Below are positions 32,347 through 41,715 of a stretch of DNA of 64,000 nt, in pieces (position 1 is the stretch's first letter; each line of letters begins with the position of its first letter). Source of the DNA: Pseudorhizobium banfieldiae (GTDB lineage Bacteria > Pseudomonadota > Alphaproteobacteria > Rhizobiales > Rhizobiaceae). Under the pieces are notes generated by a model. That model had not been told where the DNA came from and did not search any database. It saw only the letters and a program-made list of their open reading frames with translations. Made by a program: the position numbers and the translations under genes. The stretch spans positions 124,001-188,000 of the forward strand of contig NZ_FO082820.1 of assembly GCF_000967425.1 (NCBI RefSeq), read 5' to 3'.

Positions 32347-34266
32347 ATGGATTTGGCAGTCTCACCCCAATGGACAAGTCGGGAAGATCTCGACGCCGCA
32401 CTTCGACTGTTGAACCATGCCAACCTTATCGTCCACCGCCTGGAGGGAACCATCTTCGGATGGTCCGCCGGATGCGAAGCCTTGTATGGATGGACGAGGC
32501 AGGAAGCGGTCGGAAATGTCATTCACCAGCTGCTCTCGACGCGCTTCCCGAAGCCGCGCGAAGAGATTTGTGCCGAGGTGCTTTCGGCGGGTGTCTGGGA
32601 AGGGGAAATCCTCCACAAGCACAAAGAGGGTCATACGGTCGTCAGTGCAACGCGCTGGGTAGCGCTGCGCATTCCCGATGAGCCCGAGCCGATCATCATC
32701 CAGACGAACAACGACGTGACGAACATGAAGTCGACCGAAATCAACCTGGCTGAGAGAGAGGCGCATCTGCGCTCGATCCTCGATACCGTTCCCGACTCCA
32801 TGATCGTCATCGAGGAGAACGGCACGATAACTTCGTTCAGCGCCGCGGCCGAGCGTCTCTTCGGCTATTCGGCCGGTGAGGTTCGCGGCCGCAACGTCAA
32901 GATGCTGATGCCATCCCCCGACCGCGAGAAGCATGATGGCTATCTCAATCGCTACATCACGACCGGCGAGCGCAGGATCATCGGTTATGGCCGGGTGGTG
33001 ACGGGGCAGCGCAAGGACGGAACTCTTTTTCCAATGGAGTTGGCGGTCGGAGAAACCCGCGTCAACGGCAAGCGGATCTTTACAGGCTTCGTGCGAGACC
33101 TGACGAGCCGGCACAAGATCGAGGAAGAGTTGCGGCAGGCCCAGAAGATGGAAGCGATCGGGCAACTCACCGGGGGCCTTGCCCACGACTTCAACAACCT
33201 GCTGACGGTGATCAGCGGCAATCTCGAGATGATCGAAAGCCGGCTGAACGATGAAAAGCTGCTGACGATGCTGCGTGAGGCGCAAGGAGCTGCGGAAGAT
33301 GGCGCCAAGCTGACCGGCCAGTTGCTGGCCTTCGGGCGCAAGCAGCCCCTCAATCCGAAGATCGTCGACGTCGGGCAGCTCGTGTCGGGCTTCTCTGATC
33401 TGCTTCGCCGCTCTGTAGGCGAGACGATCGAGTTGCGGACAATCATCAGCGGCGGCAGCAACGAGGCGCTCGTGGATGCGTCCCAGTTGCAGAATGCGAT
33501 CCTCAACCTCACCCTGAACGCCCGCGATGCGATGCCGCGGGGCGGGCGCCTGTCGATCGAGATTTCGCGCGTCAAGCTCGATGTCGACTATGCGCAGATG
33601 TATCCGCATGTCCGTACCGGGGATTATGTTCTCGTCAGCGTGACCGACAATGGCGCCGGCATGTCGCAGGAAGTGAAGCAGCGGGCATTCGAGCCCTTCT
33701 TCACCACGAAGAGCGTCGGAGCAGGCACCGGTCTAGGTCTGAGCATGGTCTACGGCTTCGCCAAGCAGTCCGGTGGGCACATCCAGCTCTACAGCGAGGA
33801 AGGGCAGGGAACCAGTGTCCGCGTCTTCCTGCCAGCGGTGCAGTATGCGACGGATATGGCCTCGCCGGGCGAGCAGGTGGCGCTCAAGCGGGCCCTGCCT
33901 GGCGGTTCGGAAAAGATATTGGCAGTGGAGGACGATGCGCGGGTGCGGCGCGTGGCAGTGTCGCGTCTGATCGATCTGGGATACGAAGTCATCGAGGCGG
34001 AAAACGGCGCCGTTGCGCTCGAACGCCTGAAACAGCATGCCGACATTGCCTTGCTCTTCACCGACGTGGTCATGCCGGGGGGGATGACGGGGGACGAACT
34101 CGCCGAGATCGTCCGCCGGGAACGCCCGGAGATCAAGGTCCTGTTCACCTCCGGCTATGCAGAGCCGGAGATCGCGGGGCGGGAGCTAGCAGCATCGGGA
34201 AGCTGGCTGAAGAAGCCCTATACTGCTCGGGAACTGGCTGAGCGGCTGCGCGAGCTACTGGACTGA
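32347..34266 (+). CDS. fixL: hybrid oxygen-sensing histidine kinase, heme-PAS FixL type
   Basis: 639 residues, no membrane segment. PAS (about 20-125), heme-PAS (about 137-255), kinase core with H280 (GGLAHDFNN), N-box, [10 protein letters not shown], and a C-terminal receiver with D573 (FTDVVMPGG). The second PAS closely follows FixL: proximal heme ligand H196 in [11 protein letters not shown] and distal arginine R216 in IIGYGR, the same 20-residue spacing as H200 and R220 of Bradyrhizobium FixL, then [20 protein letters not shown] and FTGFVRDLT. The distal H214 position is Arg210 here. The soluble hybrid form matches R. etli hFixL, which signals to FxkR rather than FixJ. Confidence 0.9.
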   Translation: MDLAVSPQWTSREDLDAALRLLNHANLIVHRLEGTIFGWSAGCEALYGWTRQEAVGNVIHQLLSTRFPKPREEICAEVLSAGVWEGEILHKHKEGHTVVSATRWVALRIPDEPEPIIIQTNNDVTNMKSTEINLAEREAHLRSILDTVPDSMIVIEENGTITSFSAAAERLFGYSAGEVRGRNVKMLMPSPDREKHDGYLNRYITTGERRIIGYGRVVTGQRKDGTLFPMELAVGETRVNGKRIFTGFVRDLTSRHKIEEELRQAQKMEAIGQLTGGLAHDFNNLLTVISGNLEMIESRLNDEKLLTMLREAQGAAEDGAKLTGQLLAFGRKQPLNPKIVDVGQLVSGFSDLLRRSVGETIELRTIISGGSNEALVDASQLQNAILNLTLNARDAMPRGGRLSIEISRVKLDVDYAQMYPHVRTGDYVLVSVTDNGAGMSQEVKQRAFEPFFTTKSVGAGTGLGLSMVYGFAKQSGGHIQLYSEEGQGTSVRVFLPAVQYATDMASPGEQVALKRALPGGSEKILAVEDDARVRRVAVSRLIDLGYEVIEAENGAVALERLKQHADIALLFTDVVMPGGMTGDELAEIVRRERPEIKVLFTSGYAEPEIAGRELAASGSWLKKPYTARELAERLRELLD

Positions 34267-34292
34267 GGCCCTTCCGCTCGACGCACGCGGCT

Positions 34293-35369
34293 TCAAGTTC
34301 TCATGAGCGGTCCGAGATAGGGGCTGCTGATGAGCGCGCTGGTGTCGAGGCGGTGGTGTGCGATCAGGCCCGTGCTCGGAACGCGATCATTTAGAAGCAG
34401 CGACATGAGGGTGGCTGCGTAGCCCACGGCGACCGATGTCAGGGCGTTGAAGGCACCGAAGGTGGAACTCGCCGAAAATCGGTGATGGACCGTCTTTTCG
34501 ATCGGTTGTCGACCGCGAAGACCACGCGCGGTCAGGACCAGAAGAAGCGTATCGTCTTCGATGACCGGCAGACCATTGGCCAGCAATGATCGGAGCATGT
34601 CGCGACGGTGCCGGAGCCCGAGGTCATCGAGCAGGAACCGCATATAATCGAGATGACCGGGATAGCGTATCGTCTTGAACGTCACGTTTCGGGGCAGCTT
34701 CTCGCCGAAGATGGAAAGGTCGCCAAGACCTCCGGCCGTTGTGAAACCTTCGTAGGTCACGCCGTCGATCGTGAGTCGCTCCAGCCCCTCAAGCGACTCG
34801 ATCCACGTAAACTGCCCGTCCCGTATCGCCGCACTGGGCTTGGTATACTCGCTGATCAGGCCGTCCAGGTTCCAGATCTGGCCGTAGCCCAGTCGATTGG
34901 TCGGCACGATCGGATTGGCACCGACCCGTATCGTAAGGTCGGTGATCGGTGAGAAGGCAGAAAGCAAGCTGCAGGCGATGTTCCCCACCAGGCCCGGCGA
35001 GACGCCACAGCCGCTGAAGACAGCACGTTGCTCCGCCAGCCGCGCCAGGGTCGCCCTGACTGCGTCCGTCGGACACGTGAAATCGAGGTAGTGAACGTCG
35101 GCAGCAAGTGCTGCCAAGGCCACATCCTTGACAGCCGCTTCTGGAACGGCTGCGACGGCAATATCCTGATTGCTCAGCGCCGCGCACGCGCCGTCTGCTC
35201 CACTGACGAGCTGAAGCTTCACGTCAAGGTTCCGTTTGCGGATGCGGTCCAGCGCATCTTCCGACGGATCGACGACTTTTACCGCAAAGCCATCGTTCCT
35301 GCTGAGTGTTGACGCGAGAGCTGTACCGATCTCACCTGCGCCGAAGATGCAAACGTTCAGCTTCGCCAT
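34293..35369 (-). CDS. saccharopine dehydrogenase-like NAD(P)-dependent protein
   Basis: 358 residues. N-terminal Rossmann start LNVCIFGAGEIGTALASTLS, then VHYLDFTCPTDAVR and FSGCGVSPGLVGNIACSLLS, patterns typical of the saccharopine dehydrogenase/carboxynorspermidine dehydrogenase family, which form or cleave C-N bonds between an amino acid and an oxo acid. Last gene of the minus-strand amino-acid operon, 6 bp after the ABC ATPase gene, so it probably handles the imported substrate or an opine-like intermediate. Exact reaction unknown. Confidence 0.75.
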   Translation of the reverse strand: MAKLNVCIFGAGEIGTALASTLSRNDGFAVKVVDPSEDALDRIRKRNLDVKLQLVSGADGACAALSNQDIAVAAVPEAAVKDVALAALAADVHYLDFTCPTDAVRATLARLAEQRAVFSGCGVSPGLVGNIACSLLSAFSPITDLTIRVGANPIVPTNRLGYGQIWNLDGLISEYTKPSAAIRDGQFTWIESLEGLERLTIDGVTYEGFTTAGGLGDLSIFGEKLPRNVTFKTIRYPGHLDYMRFLLDDLGLRHRRDMLRSLLANGLPVIEDDTLLLVLTARGLRGRQPIEKTVHHRFSASSTFGAFNALTSVAVGYAATLMSLLLNDRVPSTGLIAHHRLDTSALISSPYLGPLMRT

Positions 35370-35375
35370 GCCACC

Positions 35376-36167
35376 TTACCCTTTGAAGCGGGCGACGAAG
35401 CCCTGCAGCCTGGGGTTCTGCGGATTGAGGATGACCTCCTCGGCACTGCCCGTCTCGGCAATGACTCCCTGGTCCAGGAACAGCACGCGCCTCGCCACAT
35501 CGGCGGCGAATGCCATCTCGTGCGTCACGATCGCCATCGTCATTCCTTCCTCTGCCAGTTTCCGGATGACCGCGAGCACTTCGCCCACCAGTTCCGGATC
35601 GAGAGCGCTCGTCACTTCGTCGAGGAGCAGGACTTCCGGCTGCATCGCAAGGGCCCGCGCGATGGCGACGCGCTGCTTCTGGCCACCCGAAAGGTGATTT
35701 GGATAGGCGCCGTGTTTTTCCGCGAGCCCCACCTGCGCAAGCAGGTCCATCGCCAGTTCCTCCGCCTCACGCTTCGGCCGATTGCACACGACGATCGGTC
35801 CCTCGGTGACGTTCTGCAGCACCGTCTTGTGGGGGAAGAGGTTGAAGTGCTGGAACACCATGCCGACATGGCGCCGCAGCGTGCCGATCCCGATCTCCTC
35901 GCCCTTGTCGCGGAACTGCTTGCCCACGGGCTTCTGGCGAAAGCGGATGGTTCCGCCGGTTGGAACCTCCATCATGTTGAGGCAGCGAATGAACGTCGAC
36001 TTGCCGGATCCGGAGGGTCCAATCAGGGCGACGACTTCGCCGCGATCCAGGCTGAGGTCCAGCCCCTTGAGCACTTCGAGCGTCCCGTAGCTCTTGCGCA
36101 GTCCCACGGCCTCGATCACGGCCGAATCTGCCTTCGTATTCTCGCTCATCTGTTCCATCCGCTCCAT
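35376..36167 (-). CDS. amino-acid ABC transporter ATP-binding protein
   Basis: 263 residues, polar-amino-acid (HisP/GlnQ) type: Walker A GPSGSGKST, Q-loop MVFQHFNLFPH, signature LSGGQKQR, Walker B VLLLDEVTSALD and the switch histidine in IVTHEM. The start is taken at 36167 because its ATG overlaps the permease stop (TGATG), implying translational coupling; ATGs at 36158 and 36149 are alternatives. Energises the permease at 36167-36832 together with the binding protein at 44128. Confidence 0.92.
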   Translation of the reverse strand: MERMEQMSENTKADSAVIEAVGLRKSYGTLEVLKGLDLSLDRGEVVALIGPSGSGKSTFIRCLNMMEVPTGGTIRFRQKPVGKQFRDKGEEIGIGTLRRHVGMVFQHFNLFPHKTVLQNVTEGPIVVCNRPKREAEELAMDLLAQVGLAEKHGAYPNHLSGGQKQRVAIARALAMQPEVLLLDEVTSALDPELVGEVLAVIRKLAEEGMTMAIVTHEMAFAADVARRVLFLDQGVIAETGSAEEVILNPQNPRLQGFVARFKG

Positions 36168-36832
36168 CAGTCGCTGACCCTCAGACGACGCTCTACCCAG
36201 TCTGCGGCCTGCGTGAGCGGCAGCAGCATCGCAATGTAGAGTCCGGCCATCAGCGTGTAGGACTCCAGCGGCCGGTAGGTCTGCCCGTTCACGACCGCGG
36301 CCATATAGGCGAGGTCGGCGACCGAGATGACCGAGACCAGAGACGTGTTCTTGAACTGGATGACCGACTGGTTGATGAAGGACGGCAGCGCCCGCTTCAT
36401 CGCCTGCGGAAGGATGATCCGCTTCATCGACTGCCACGAGCTCATGCCGATCGCTGCCGCGGCCTCCCGCTGTCCCCGATCGATAGATACGATCGCGCCG
36501 CGGAAGATTTCGGCATAGAAGGCGCCGACATAGAGCGACAGCGTCAGCATTGCTGCGACCCGGTTGTCGATCGACCCGCCGATCAGGAGGGGGAAGGCAT
36601 AATAAAACCACAGGAGCTGAACGAGCAGCGGCGTGCAGCGAAAGATCTCCTGGTAGACGCGGGCGATGCCGCCAAGCAGCCTGGAGCCGGAAAGCCGCGC
36701 CGCGCAGGTGGCAAAACCTATGACGATGCCGAGAAGGATCGATCCGAAGGTGTAGACGACGGTGATCCACAGTCCCCAGAGAAACAGGTCCCAGTACTGC
36801 CAGACGGAGTGGAAATCCCAGGTGTAGTTCAT
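36167..36832 (-). CDS. amino-acid ABC transporter permease (HisM/GlnP type)
   Basis: 221 residues with five predicted membrane segments and the EAA-loop motif EAAAAIGMSSWQSMKRIILPQA characteristic of polar-amino-acid permeases. The N-terminal LWGLWITVVYTFGSILLGIV region is also typical. It is the only permease in the operon, so the transporter is probably a homodimer here, or a partner is encoded elsewhere. The 186 bases upstream, to the dapA-like gene, hold only a weak 7-bp hairpin at 36942-36959. Confidence 0.92.
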   Translation of the reverse strand: MNYTWDFHSVWQYWDLFLWGLWITVVYTFGSILLGIVIGFATCAARLSGSRLLGGIARVYQEIFRCTPLLVQLLWFYYAFPLLIGGSIDNRVAAMLTLSLYVGAFYAEIFRGAIVSIDRGQREAAAAIGMSSWQSMKRIILPQAMKRALPSFINQSVIQFKNTSLVSVISVADLAYMAAVVNGQTYRPLESYTLMAGLYIAMLLPLTQAADWVERRLRVSD

Positions 36833-37018
36833 CGGCAGCTCCTGACGGTCTTGATCCGGGCAGGAAGGTGATGGCTCCCCCTCAGACAGCCGTTCGGCTC
36901 AGTCCCGTTCCTCATTCACGTTCCCCTTGTCTTTGACGGCACGTCCGCTGACGCGGACGGCCATGGTCGATACTCCTATGCTCGGCAGCACCGGGCAATG
37001 CAAAGCTGCAGGCGCGGC

Positions 37019-37942
37019 TTAGCGCATTTCTTGGAAGGCGGCCGAGGCGGATGTGAACCGACCAAGGACCGCGGAAAGACGCTCGCGGTTGTCCGCCGAC
37101 ACCGGCACCATGGGCAGCCGCATCTCGGGCCCCGCCAGATTTGCGAGCGCCAGTGCCGCCTTGACCGGTCCCGGATTGGATTCGATGAACATGCTGTCCG
37201 TCAGCTCGGAAATCAGCTCGTGCAGCTTGAGCGCCCGTGCCGTGTCCCCACGCTTCCAGGCCTCGACCAGTTGCACCATTTCGCGCGGAGCGACGTTTGC
37301 CACGACGCTCGTCACGCCAACCGCCCCGAGCGACAGGAAGGGAAGCGTCAGGCCATCATCACCGGAGTGAATGATGAACTGGTCGCCGCAGGCAGCGCGC
37401 AGCTGCGTGACCCTGCTCGCCGATCCGCCGGCTTCCTTGATGCCGATGATGTTGGCATGCTTCTCCATCAGAACCGCGCAGGTCTCGGGTGCGATCTCGA
37501 CCCCGCAGCGACCCGGCACCGAATAGAGCATGACCGGCAGTGAGGTCACCTCCGCGGCCATGCTGTAATGGGCAATCAGGCCCGCCTGGGTCGGCTTGTT
37601 GTAATAGGGCGTGACGATCAGGACTGCATCCGCACCCGCCGCTTCTGCCCGCTTGACCTTCTCGACCGTCTTCTTCGTGTCGTTGGCGCCGGCACCTGCC
37701 ATGACCAATGCACGGCCGCCGGCAAGCCGGACGGTGCGGGCAATCAGCGCATCGGCCTCGTCGTCGGCAAGGGTCGCTGCCTCGCCGGTCGTGCCGACCG
37801 GCACAAGTCCGGCGACGCCGGCTTCGAGCTGGCGTTCGACGAGTGCGTCGTAGGCGACGGTGTCGACTTCTCCATCCTTGAAGGGGGTGATCAGGGCGGT
37901 GAGTACGCCCCCGAAGCGGCTGGCCAATTCATCCATGGTCAT
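37019..37942 (-). CDS. DapA-family lyase (4-hydroxy-tetrahydrodipicolinate synthase-like)
   Basis: 307 residues, TIM barrel of the N-acetylneuraminate lyase/DHDPS family. The DHDPS residues are present: GTTGEAATL (T45/T46), the tyrosine in VTPYYNKPTQ, LYSVPGRCGVEI with the carboxylate-binding arginine, and the Schiff-base lysine in IIGIKEAGG. It therefore looks like a true DapA by motif, yet it sits in a catabolic amino-acid operon, where family members such as the hydroxyproline-pathway deaminase HypD occur. Start at 37942 follows AGGAAC. Could be lysine-biosynthetic or catabolic; context favours catabolic. Confidence 0.82.
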   Translation of the reverse strand: MTMDELASRFGGVLTALITPFKDGEVDTVAYDALVERQLEAGVAGLVPVGTTGEAATLADDEADALIARTVRLAGGRALVMAGAGANDTKKTVEKVKRAEAAGADAVLIVTPYYNKPTQAGLIAHYSMAAEVTSLPVMLYSVPGRCGVEIAPETCAVLMEKHANIIGIKEAGGSASRVTQLRAACGDQFIIHSGDDGLTLPFLSLGAVGVTSVVANVAPREMVQLVEAWKRGDTARALKLHELISELTDSMFIESNPGPVKAALALANLAGPEMRLPMVPVSADNRERLSAVLGRFTSASAAFQEMR

Positions 37943-37955
37943 GTTCCTGTTCCTC

Positions 37956-38705
37956 TCAATCGTTTCCGTTCAGACTGTCCGCAAGCTGATAGCGGCCGGC
38001 CGCCCTCGGCTTGGAAGCCAGCCACTGTGCGGCTGCAAGCGCCCCTTCCGCGTATGCCGCTAGCGTATGGACGCGATAGGTGAAGACCGCTTCGGCCGAT
38101 CCCATCTCGAAGCGCACTTCATTGATTCCCACGGTATCGCCCTCGCGGTTGACCGTGATCGACGGCTCCGGCGCGGCGAAGCCCATGGCAGCGCTGCGGG
38201 CCTGAAACAGCTGCGAGGCCAGCAGCCGGGAGGTTCCCGACGCTTCAGCCTTCTTGCGTGCATGATATGTCTCGCTCACCGCGGCTTCCGCTTCGGGCAT
38301 GCGCTGAGAGAAGCCGACGACCGCCAGCCGGAATGCCTCGAACCCGTTCGCGAAATTGGCGCTGATCAGCATTGCCCGGTGCCGGCTGAAGCCTGTCAGG
38401 CGCTCCTCCTCCTCGCCGGTAAACCCGGTCGTTCCGATCACCATCGGGATCGTCTTCGTCCCGAGGGTTTCTTGGAATGCGAGGCTCGCAGCCGGTGTCG
38501 AGAAGTCGATCATCACGTTGCAATGGCTCTTCATTGCCGCGTCCGCCGGGCGATACTCGAGGCTGCCGCCGGCGACGGGGCTCCCGATGAGCCGGGACTG
38601 CGGCGAAACCAGCGCCGCCGCAAGCTCCAGCCCGGGATTTGTTAGGATCTGTTCGACGAGACGGGCGCCGACCCGCCCCGATGCTCCAAGGATACCGACG
38701 CGCAT
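37956..38705 (-). CDS. DapB-like protein (dihydrodipicolinate reductase family), divergent active site
   Basis: 249 residues. N-terminal nucleotide fold MRVGILGASGRVGARLVEQI and DapB-type GTTGFTGEEEERL and ANFANGFEAF. In the active-site segment, which in E. coli DapB reads E-x-HH-x2-K-x-D-x-PSGT, this protein has ETYHARKKAEASGT: the first histidine (the proposed acid/base) is tyrosine, the second histidine, the lysine and SGT remain. It may reduce a different cyclic imine. The start has GGAGG upstream. 13 bp upstream of the dapA-like gene in the operon. Confidence 0.78.
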   Translation of the reverse strand: MRVGILGASGRVGARLVEQILTNPGLELAAALVSPQSRLIGSPVAGGSLEYRPADAAMKSHCNVMIDFSTPAASLAFQETLGTKTIPMVIGTTGFTGEEEERLTGFSRHRAMLISANFANGFEAFRLAVVGFSQRMPEAEAAVSETYHARKKAEASGTSRLLASQLFQARSAAMGFAAPEPSITVNREGDTVGINEVRFEMGSAEAVFTYRVHTLAAYAEGALAAAQWLASKPRAAGRYQLADSLNGND

Positions 38706-38715
38706 TCCATCCTCC

Positions 38716-40134
38716 TCAGTCGATGACCACCTTGGGCTCCGACATCTCCCGCAGGGCGATGCGCACACCTTCGCGGCCGAGGCCCGAGCGCTTGATTCCG
38801 CCGAACGGCACATGCTCGGCCCGGAAGTCAGGGCCTTCATTGATCATTACGCCGCCGACCTGCAGGTCTCGGGAGAAGGTCTTGATCAGCGCGTGGTTGT
38901 TGGTGAAGACGCCCGCCTGCAGCCCATAGGAGCCGGCATTGACCTCGGCGATTGCCTCGCGCGCATCCGAGAAGGAGCGGATCGCGATGATCGGGCCGAA
39001 GGTCTCATCGGCAATGACCGGTGCATCCACGGAGACGTCGGAGATCACGGTCGGTGAATAGACGGTTCCGTCATGGGTGCCGCCGGTCAGCAGCTTTCCG
39101 TTACCGTTGGCGATCGTAGCTTCGACACGATCGGCCACCGTTCTCGCCGCGGCCATGTCGATGACCGTTCCCATGTCGGTGTCGTCCCCGGAGGGGTCAC
39201 CGAACTCGACAGCATCGACGGCGGCGAGCAGCTTATCGGTGAAGGTCTTTTCTATGTCCTTGTGCAGGTAGAGCTTCTTGACGGCGGCACAGCTCTGGCC
39301 GGCAATCTCGAAACGGTGTCCGATCGTAGTTGCGACGGCCTTGTCCAGATCGGCGTCGGGCAGCACGAAAAGCGGGTCGTTGCCACCGAGCTCCATGAGG
39401 CAGCGCACGAGGCCCGACGCATTCTTGAGTGCGAGGCCTGCGGACGGGCCGCCGGTGAACGACAGGAGGTCGATCGGAGCGCGGACAAGCGCCAGCGCCT
39501 CATCGGCTCCGCCGTGCACGACCTGGAACAGGTCCTTCGGCCAGCCCGCCTTCAGCGCCAGTTCGCGCAACCGCGCGGCGGCGAGGGGCGCCTTGGGCGA
39601 GGGCTTGGCGACCACGGCATTGCCGGCAGCGAGGGCAGGACCGAGCTTGTGGCAGAGCAGGTTGAGCGGGTAGTTGAAAGACGTTATCGCGCCCACGACA
39701 CCGACTGGTTCGTAGGTGATGGTGGCCAGCCTGTCGGCCCCGCCTTCGACGATGGCGCAATGCAGTGCCTCACCGTCGAGAAAGGTTGCGGCATCCCCCG
39801 AGAGCCTCAACGTGTTCTGCGCGCGGCGCACCTCGTTTCGCGCCTCGCGGATGGTCTTGCCCATCTCGGACGAAATGATCCGGGCGAGGTTTTCGGCATC
39901 GGCGGCAATTTCCGTCGCAAGCGCGTTCAGCATGGCGCGGCGAACGGCCGGCGTTGACCGCCTGAAATCCCATTGGGCTACCTTGGCGCGTGAAACGGCG
40001 GCTACGATCTCGCCTGCGCTGCTGGTTGGCACCTCTCCCACCGGGGAGCCGTCGAAGGGATTTCGGACCAGGATCGCATTCGTTGTCTCGATCGTCAGGC
40101 GCTGTGCTTGCGTCATGTGCGGATACCTCGTCAT
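38716..40134 (-). CDS. aldehyde dehydrogenase family protein
   Basis: About 472 residues. NAD site and catalytic residues are visible: FNYPLNLLCHKLGPALAAGN, FTGGPSAG, catalytic glutamate in MELGGNDPLFV and catalytic cysteine in AGQSCAAVKKLYL, and PFGGIKRSGLGREG near the end. The type resembles lactaldehyde/phosphonoacetaldehyde and semialdehyde dehydrogenases. The ATG at 40134 overlaps the upstream stop as ATGA; a second ATG at 40116 has its own GAGG. Probably oxidises a semialdehyde formed from the amino acid handled by this operon. Confidence 0.88.
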   Translation of the reverse strand: MTRYPHMTQAQRLTIETTNAILVRNPFDGSPVGEVPTSSAGEIVAAVSRAKVAQWDFRRSTPAVRRAMLNALATEIAADAENLARIISSEMGKTIREARNEVRRAQNTLRLSGDAATFLDGEALHCAIVEGGADRLATITYEPVGVVGAITSFNYPLNLLCHKLGPALAAGNAVVAKPSPKAPLAAARLRELALKAGWPKDLFQVVHGGADEALALVRAPIDLLSFTGGPSAGLALKNASGLVRCLMELGGNDPLFVLPDADLDKAVATTIGHRFEIAGQSCAAVKKLYLHKDIEKTFTDKLLAAVDAVEFGDPSGDDTDMGTVIDMAAARTVADRVEATIANGNGKLLTGGTHDGTVYSPTVISDVSVDAPVIADETFGPIIAIRSFSDAREAIAEVNAGSYGLQAGVFTNNHALIKTFSRDLQVGGVMINEGPDFRAEHVPFGGIKRSGLGREGVRIALREMSEPKVVID

Positions 40135-41468
40135 TGGCTTTCAGTTCCTGTGGGATTGGCGCGGGTCAGCGCCGCAATGGAGACCGGGCGCACCGGCCAG
40201 CGGCGGCCCGTAAGGTCCTCGGCGAGTGGCTGGGGCTCTCCCGGATTGAAGTGCGCCATCAGAGATGCCGTGTTCTCGGCGCAGAAGCGGCCCTGGCACG
40301 CCCCCATGGCGAAGCGGCCATTGTGCTTCACCTCCCGGCCCGTCAGCCGGTCGGGCTGGCTGCAGAGGCTGCGCAGGTCACCGACGGTCTTGCTTTCGCA
40401 CCGGCACAGGACGGTTTCATCCGGCAGATAGCAGAAAGGAGAAGCGGGGCAGACGGGGGCAAAAAGCGCTGCGAGGTTTGCCTGCGTCCGCCGTGACCGC
40501 TCAAGTGCCGTCGTGGGATCGCCAGCGCCAAAATTGCCCAGAAGGAGTTCGGAGACCATGCGCCCTACGCGGCGACCGTCCGTCTCTGCCGCATTGGCTC
40601 CAAGCGCTTCGCGACAGTCTCCCGCCCTGAAGATGAAGGGCCCGGTTCGCGGCGCGGTCGAGTCCTCCGGCAAGCCGAAGTCATTCGGACGGATGCCGTC
40701 GTGCAGGCCGATGCGATCGACAGTGAAGGACCGCTCCGAGCCACCACTGTCACGGACCCGTACTTCCAGGGATGTGCCACTGTCTTCGATCGCGATGATG
40801 CGTACGCCCCTCAGCCAGGGTATCCGCCTGCGCGCGACGCTGGCCAGATAGCCGGCAGCCTCCACGAGGATCGTCGGGTCGGAAAGCAGCTTGAGGCCCG
40901 CCCTGAACCGCCGCAGAGGATTGCCGGCTTCGACGATGGCCACCGGCGGATTTCCGAGCTTTGCCATCTGGGCGGCGACGGCCACCAGCAGGGGACCTGT
41001 GCCGGCGAGCAGGACGCGGCCTTGCGGCGCCTGTCCGGTTTCCTTCATCATCACCTGCAGTCCACCGGCCGTGGAAACCCCCGGCAGCTGCCAGCCCGGT
41101 CTTGGGAGGACCTTTTCGACGGCGCCGGTCGCGATGATGATTGCCTTCGGGCGCAACAACTCGACCTGCCCGGTCTGGCGGTTCTCTATCAGAGTGAAGC
41201 CGTCGCCATCGACGCCGAGAAAAACCGATTGATAGCGGACAGGGATCTGCGCCGCGGAGAATGCCCTGGAAACACGCTCCCAGCGCGCGCGGGTGCCGCG
41301 GGCCTGGGGGACGTGCGCAATCCCATCAACAGGCTGCCGATGCACAGCCCCACCGACGCTGTTGCGTTGTTCGACGAGTTCCACGAGATACCCCGAGGCC
41401 GCAACCTCCGTTGCTGCGGCGAGACCGGCAGGACCGCCGCCAACAACAATGACATCCGGCTCAACCAT
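40131..41468 (-). CDS. FAD/NAD(P)-binding oxidoreductase, amino-acid (opine/hydroxyproline-type) dehydrogenase alpha subunit
   Basis: 445 residues. FAD Rossmann motif VIVVGGGPAGLAAATEVA, a second nucleotide site VLLAGTGPLLVAVAAQMA, and a C-terminal BFD-like cysteine cluster CRCESKTVGDL plus GACQGRFC that can bind an extra Fe-S cluster. This layout matches the alpha subunits of octopine/nopaline oxidases (OoxA type), hydrogen cyanide synthase HcnB and D-hydroxyproline dehydrogenase. The genes for the gamma (2Fe-2S) and beta (FAD) partners overlap directly upstream. Confidence 0.85.
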   Translation of the reverse strand: MVEPDVIVVGGGPAGLAAATEVAASGYLVELVEQRNSVGGAVHRQPVDGIAHVPQARGTRARWERVSRAFSAAQIPVRYQSVFLGVDGDGFTLIENRQTGQVELLRPKAIIIATGAVEKVLPRPGWQLPGVSTAGGLQVMMKETGQAPQGRVLLAGTGPLLVAVAAQMAKLGNPPVAIVEAGNPLRRFRAGLKLLSDPTILVEAAGYLASVARRRIPWLRGVRIIAIEDSGTSLEVRVRDSGGSERSFTVDRIGLHDGIRPNDFGLPEDSTAPRTGPFIFRAGDCREALGANAAETDGRRVGRMVSELLLGNFGAGDPTTALERSRRTQANLAALFAPVCPASPFCYLPDETVLCRCESKTVGDLRSLCSQPDRLTGREVKHNGRFAMGACQGRFCAENTASLMAHFNPGEPQPLAEDLTGRRWPVRPVSIAALTRANPTGTESQ

Positions 41469-41715
41469 TGGTCTTCCCCACCGGGCCGACTTGGGCTCCT
41501 GTTCTGGCCGGAGTGATGCACGCTTCCCGGATCACGCCGTCCACCCGGATCAGGCAGGACTGGCAGGCACCGATCCCGCAGAAGTAGCGCGTCGGATTGC
41601 CCGCCGGGTCGGAGCCGAAGGTGCGGGTTCCTGCGGCATCGAGTGCCGCCGCAAAGCTCTCGCCCTCTCGGAAGCTGATTTCCTGTCCCATCCAGTCGAA
41701 GGTTCGGTCGCTCAT
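41461..41715 (-). CDS. (2Fe-2S)-binding protein, amino-acid dehydrogenase gamma subunit
   Basis: 84 residues, small ferredoxin-like subunit (HcnA/OoxA-N type). Cysteines in RYFCGIGACQSCLIRVDG and REACITP form the plant-type C-x4-C-x2-C...C cluster site. It overlaps both neighbours by a few bases, so the three subunit genes are translated together. Its product passes electrons between the two flavoproteins. Confidence 0.88.
   Translation of the reverse strand: MSDRTFDWMGQEISFREGESFAAALDAAGTRTFGSDPAGNPTRYFCGIGACQSCLIRVDGVIREACITPARTGAQVGPVGKTNG

Noticed and set aside
36942..36959. CGTCCGC-TGAC-GCGGACG hairpin between the dapA-like and permease genes
   Set aside because: No T-run on either strand, and the genes are likely one operon; too weak to call a terminator.
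37019..38705. dapA and dapB as the housekeeping lysine biosynthesis genes
   Set aside because: They are embedded in an amino-acid uptake and oxidation operon and the DapB relative lacks a catalytic histidine; not excluded, but unlikely.
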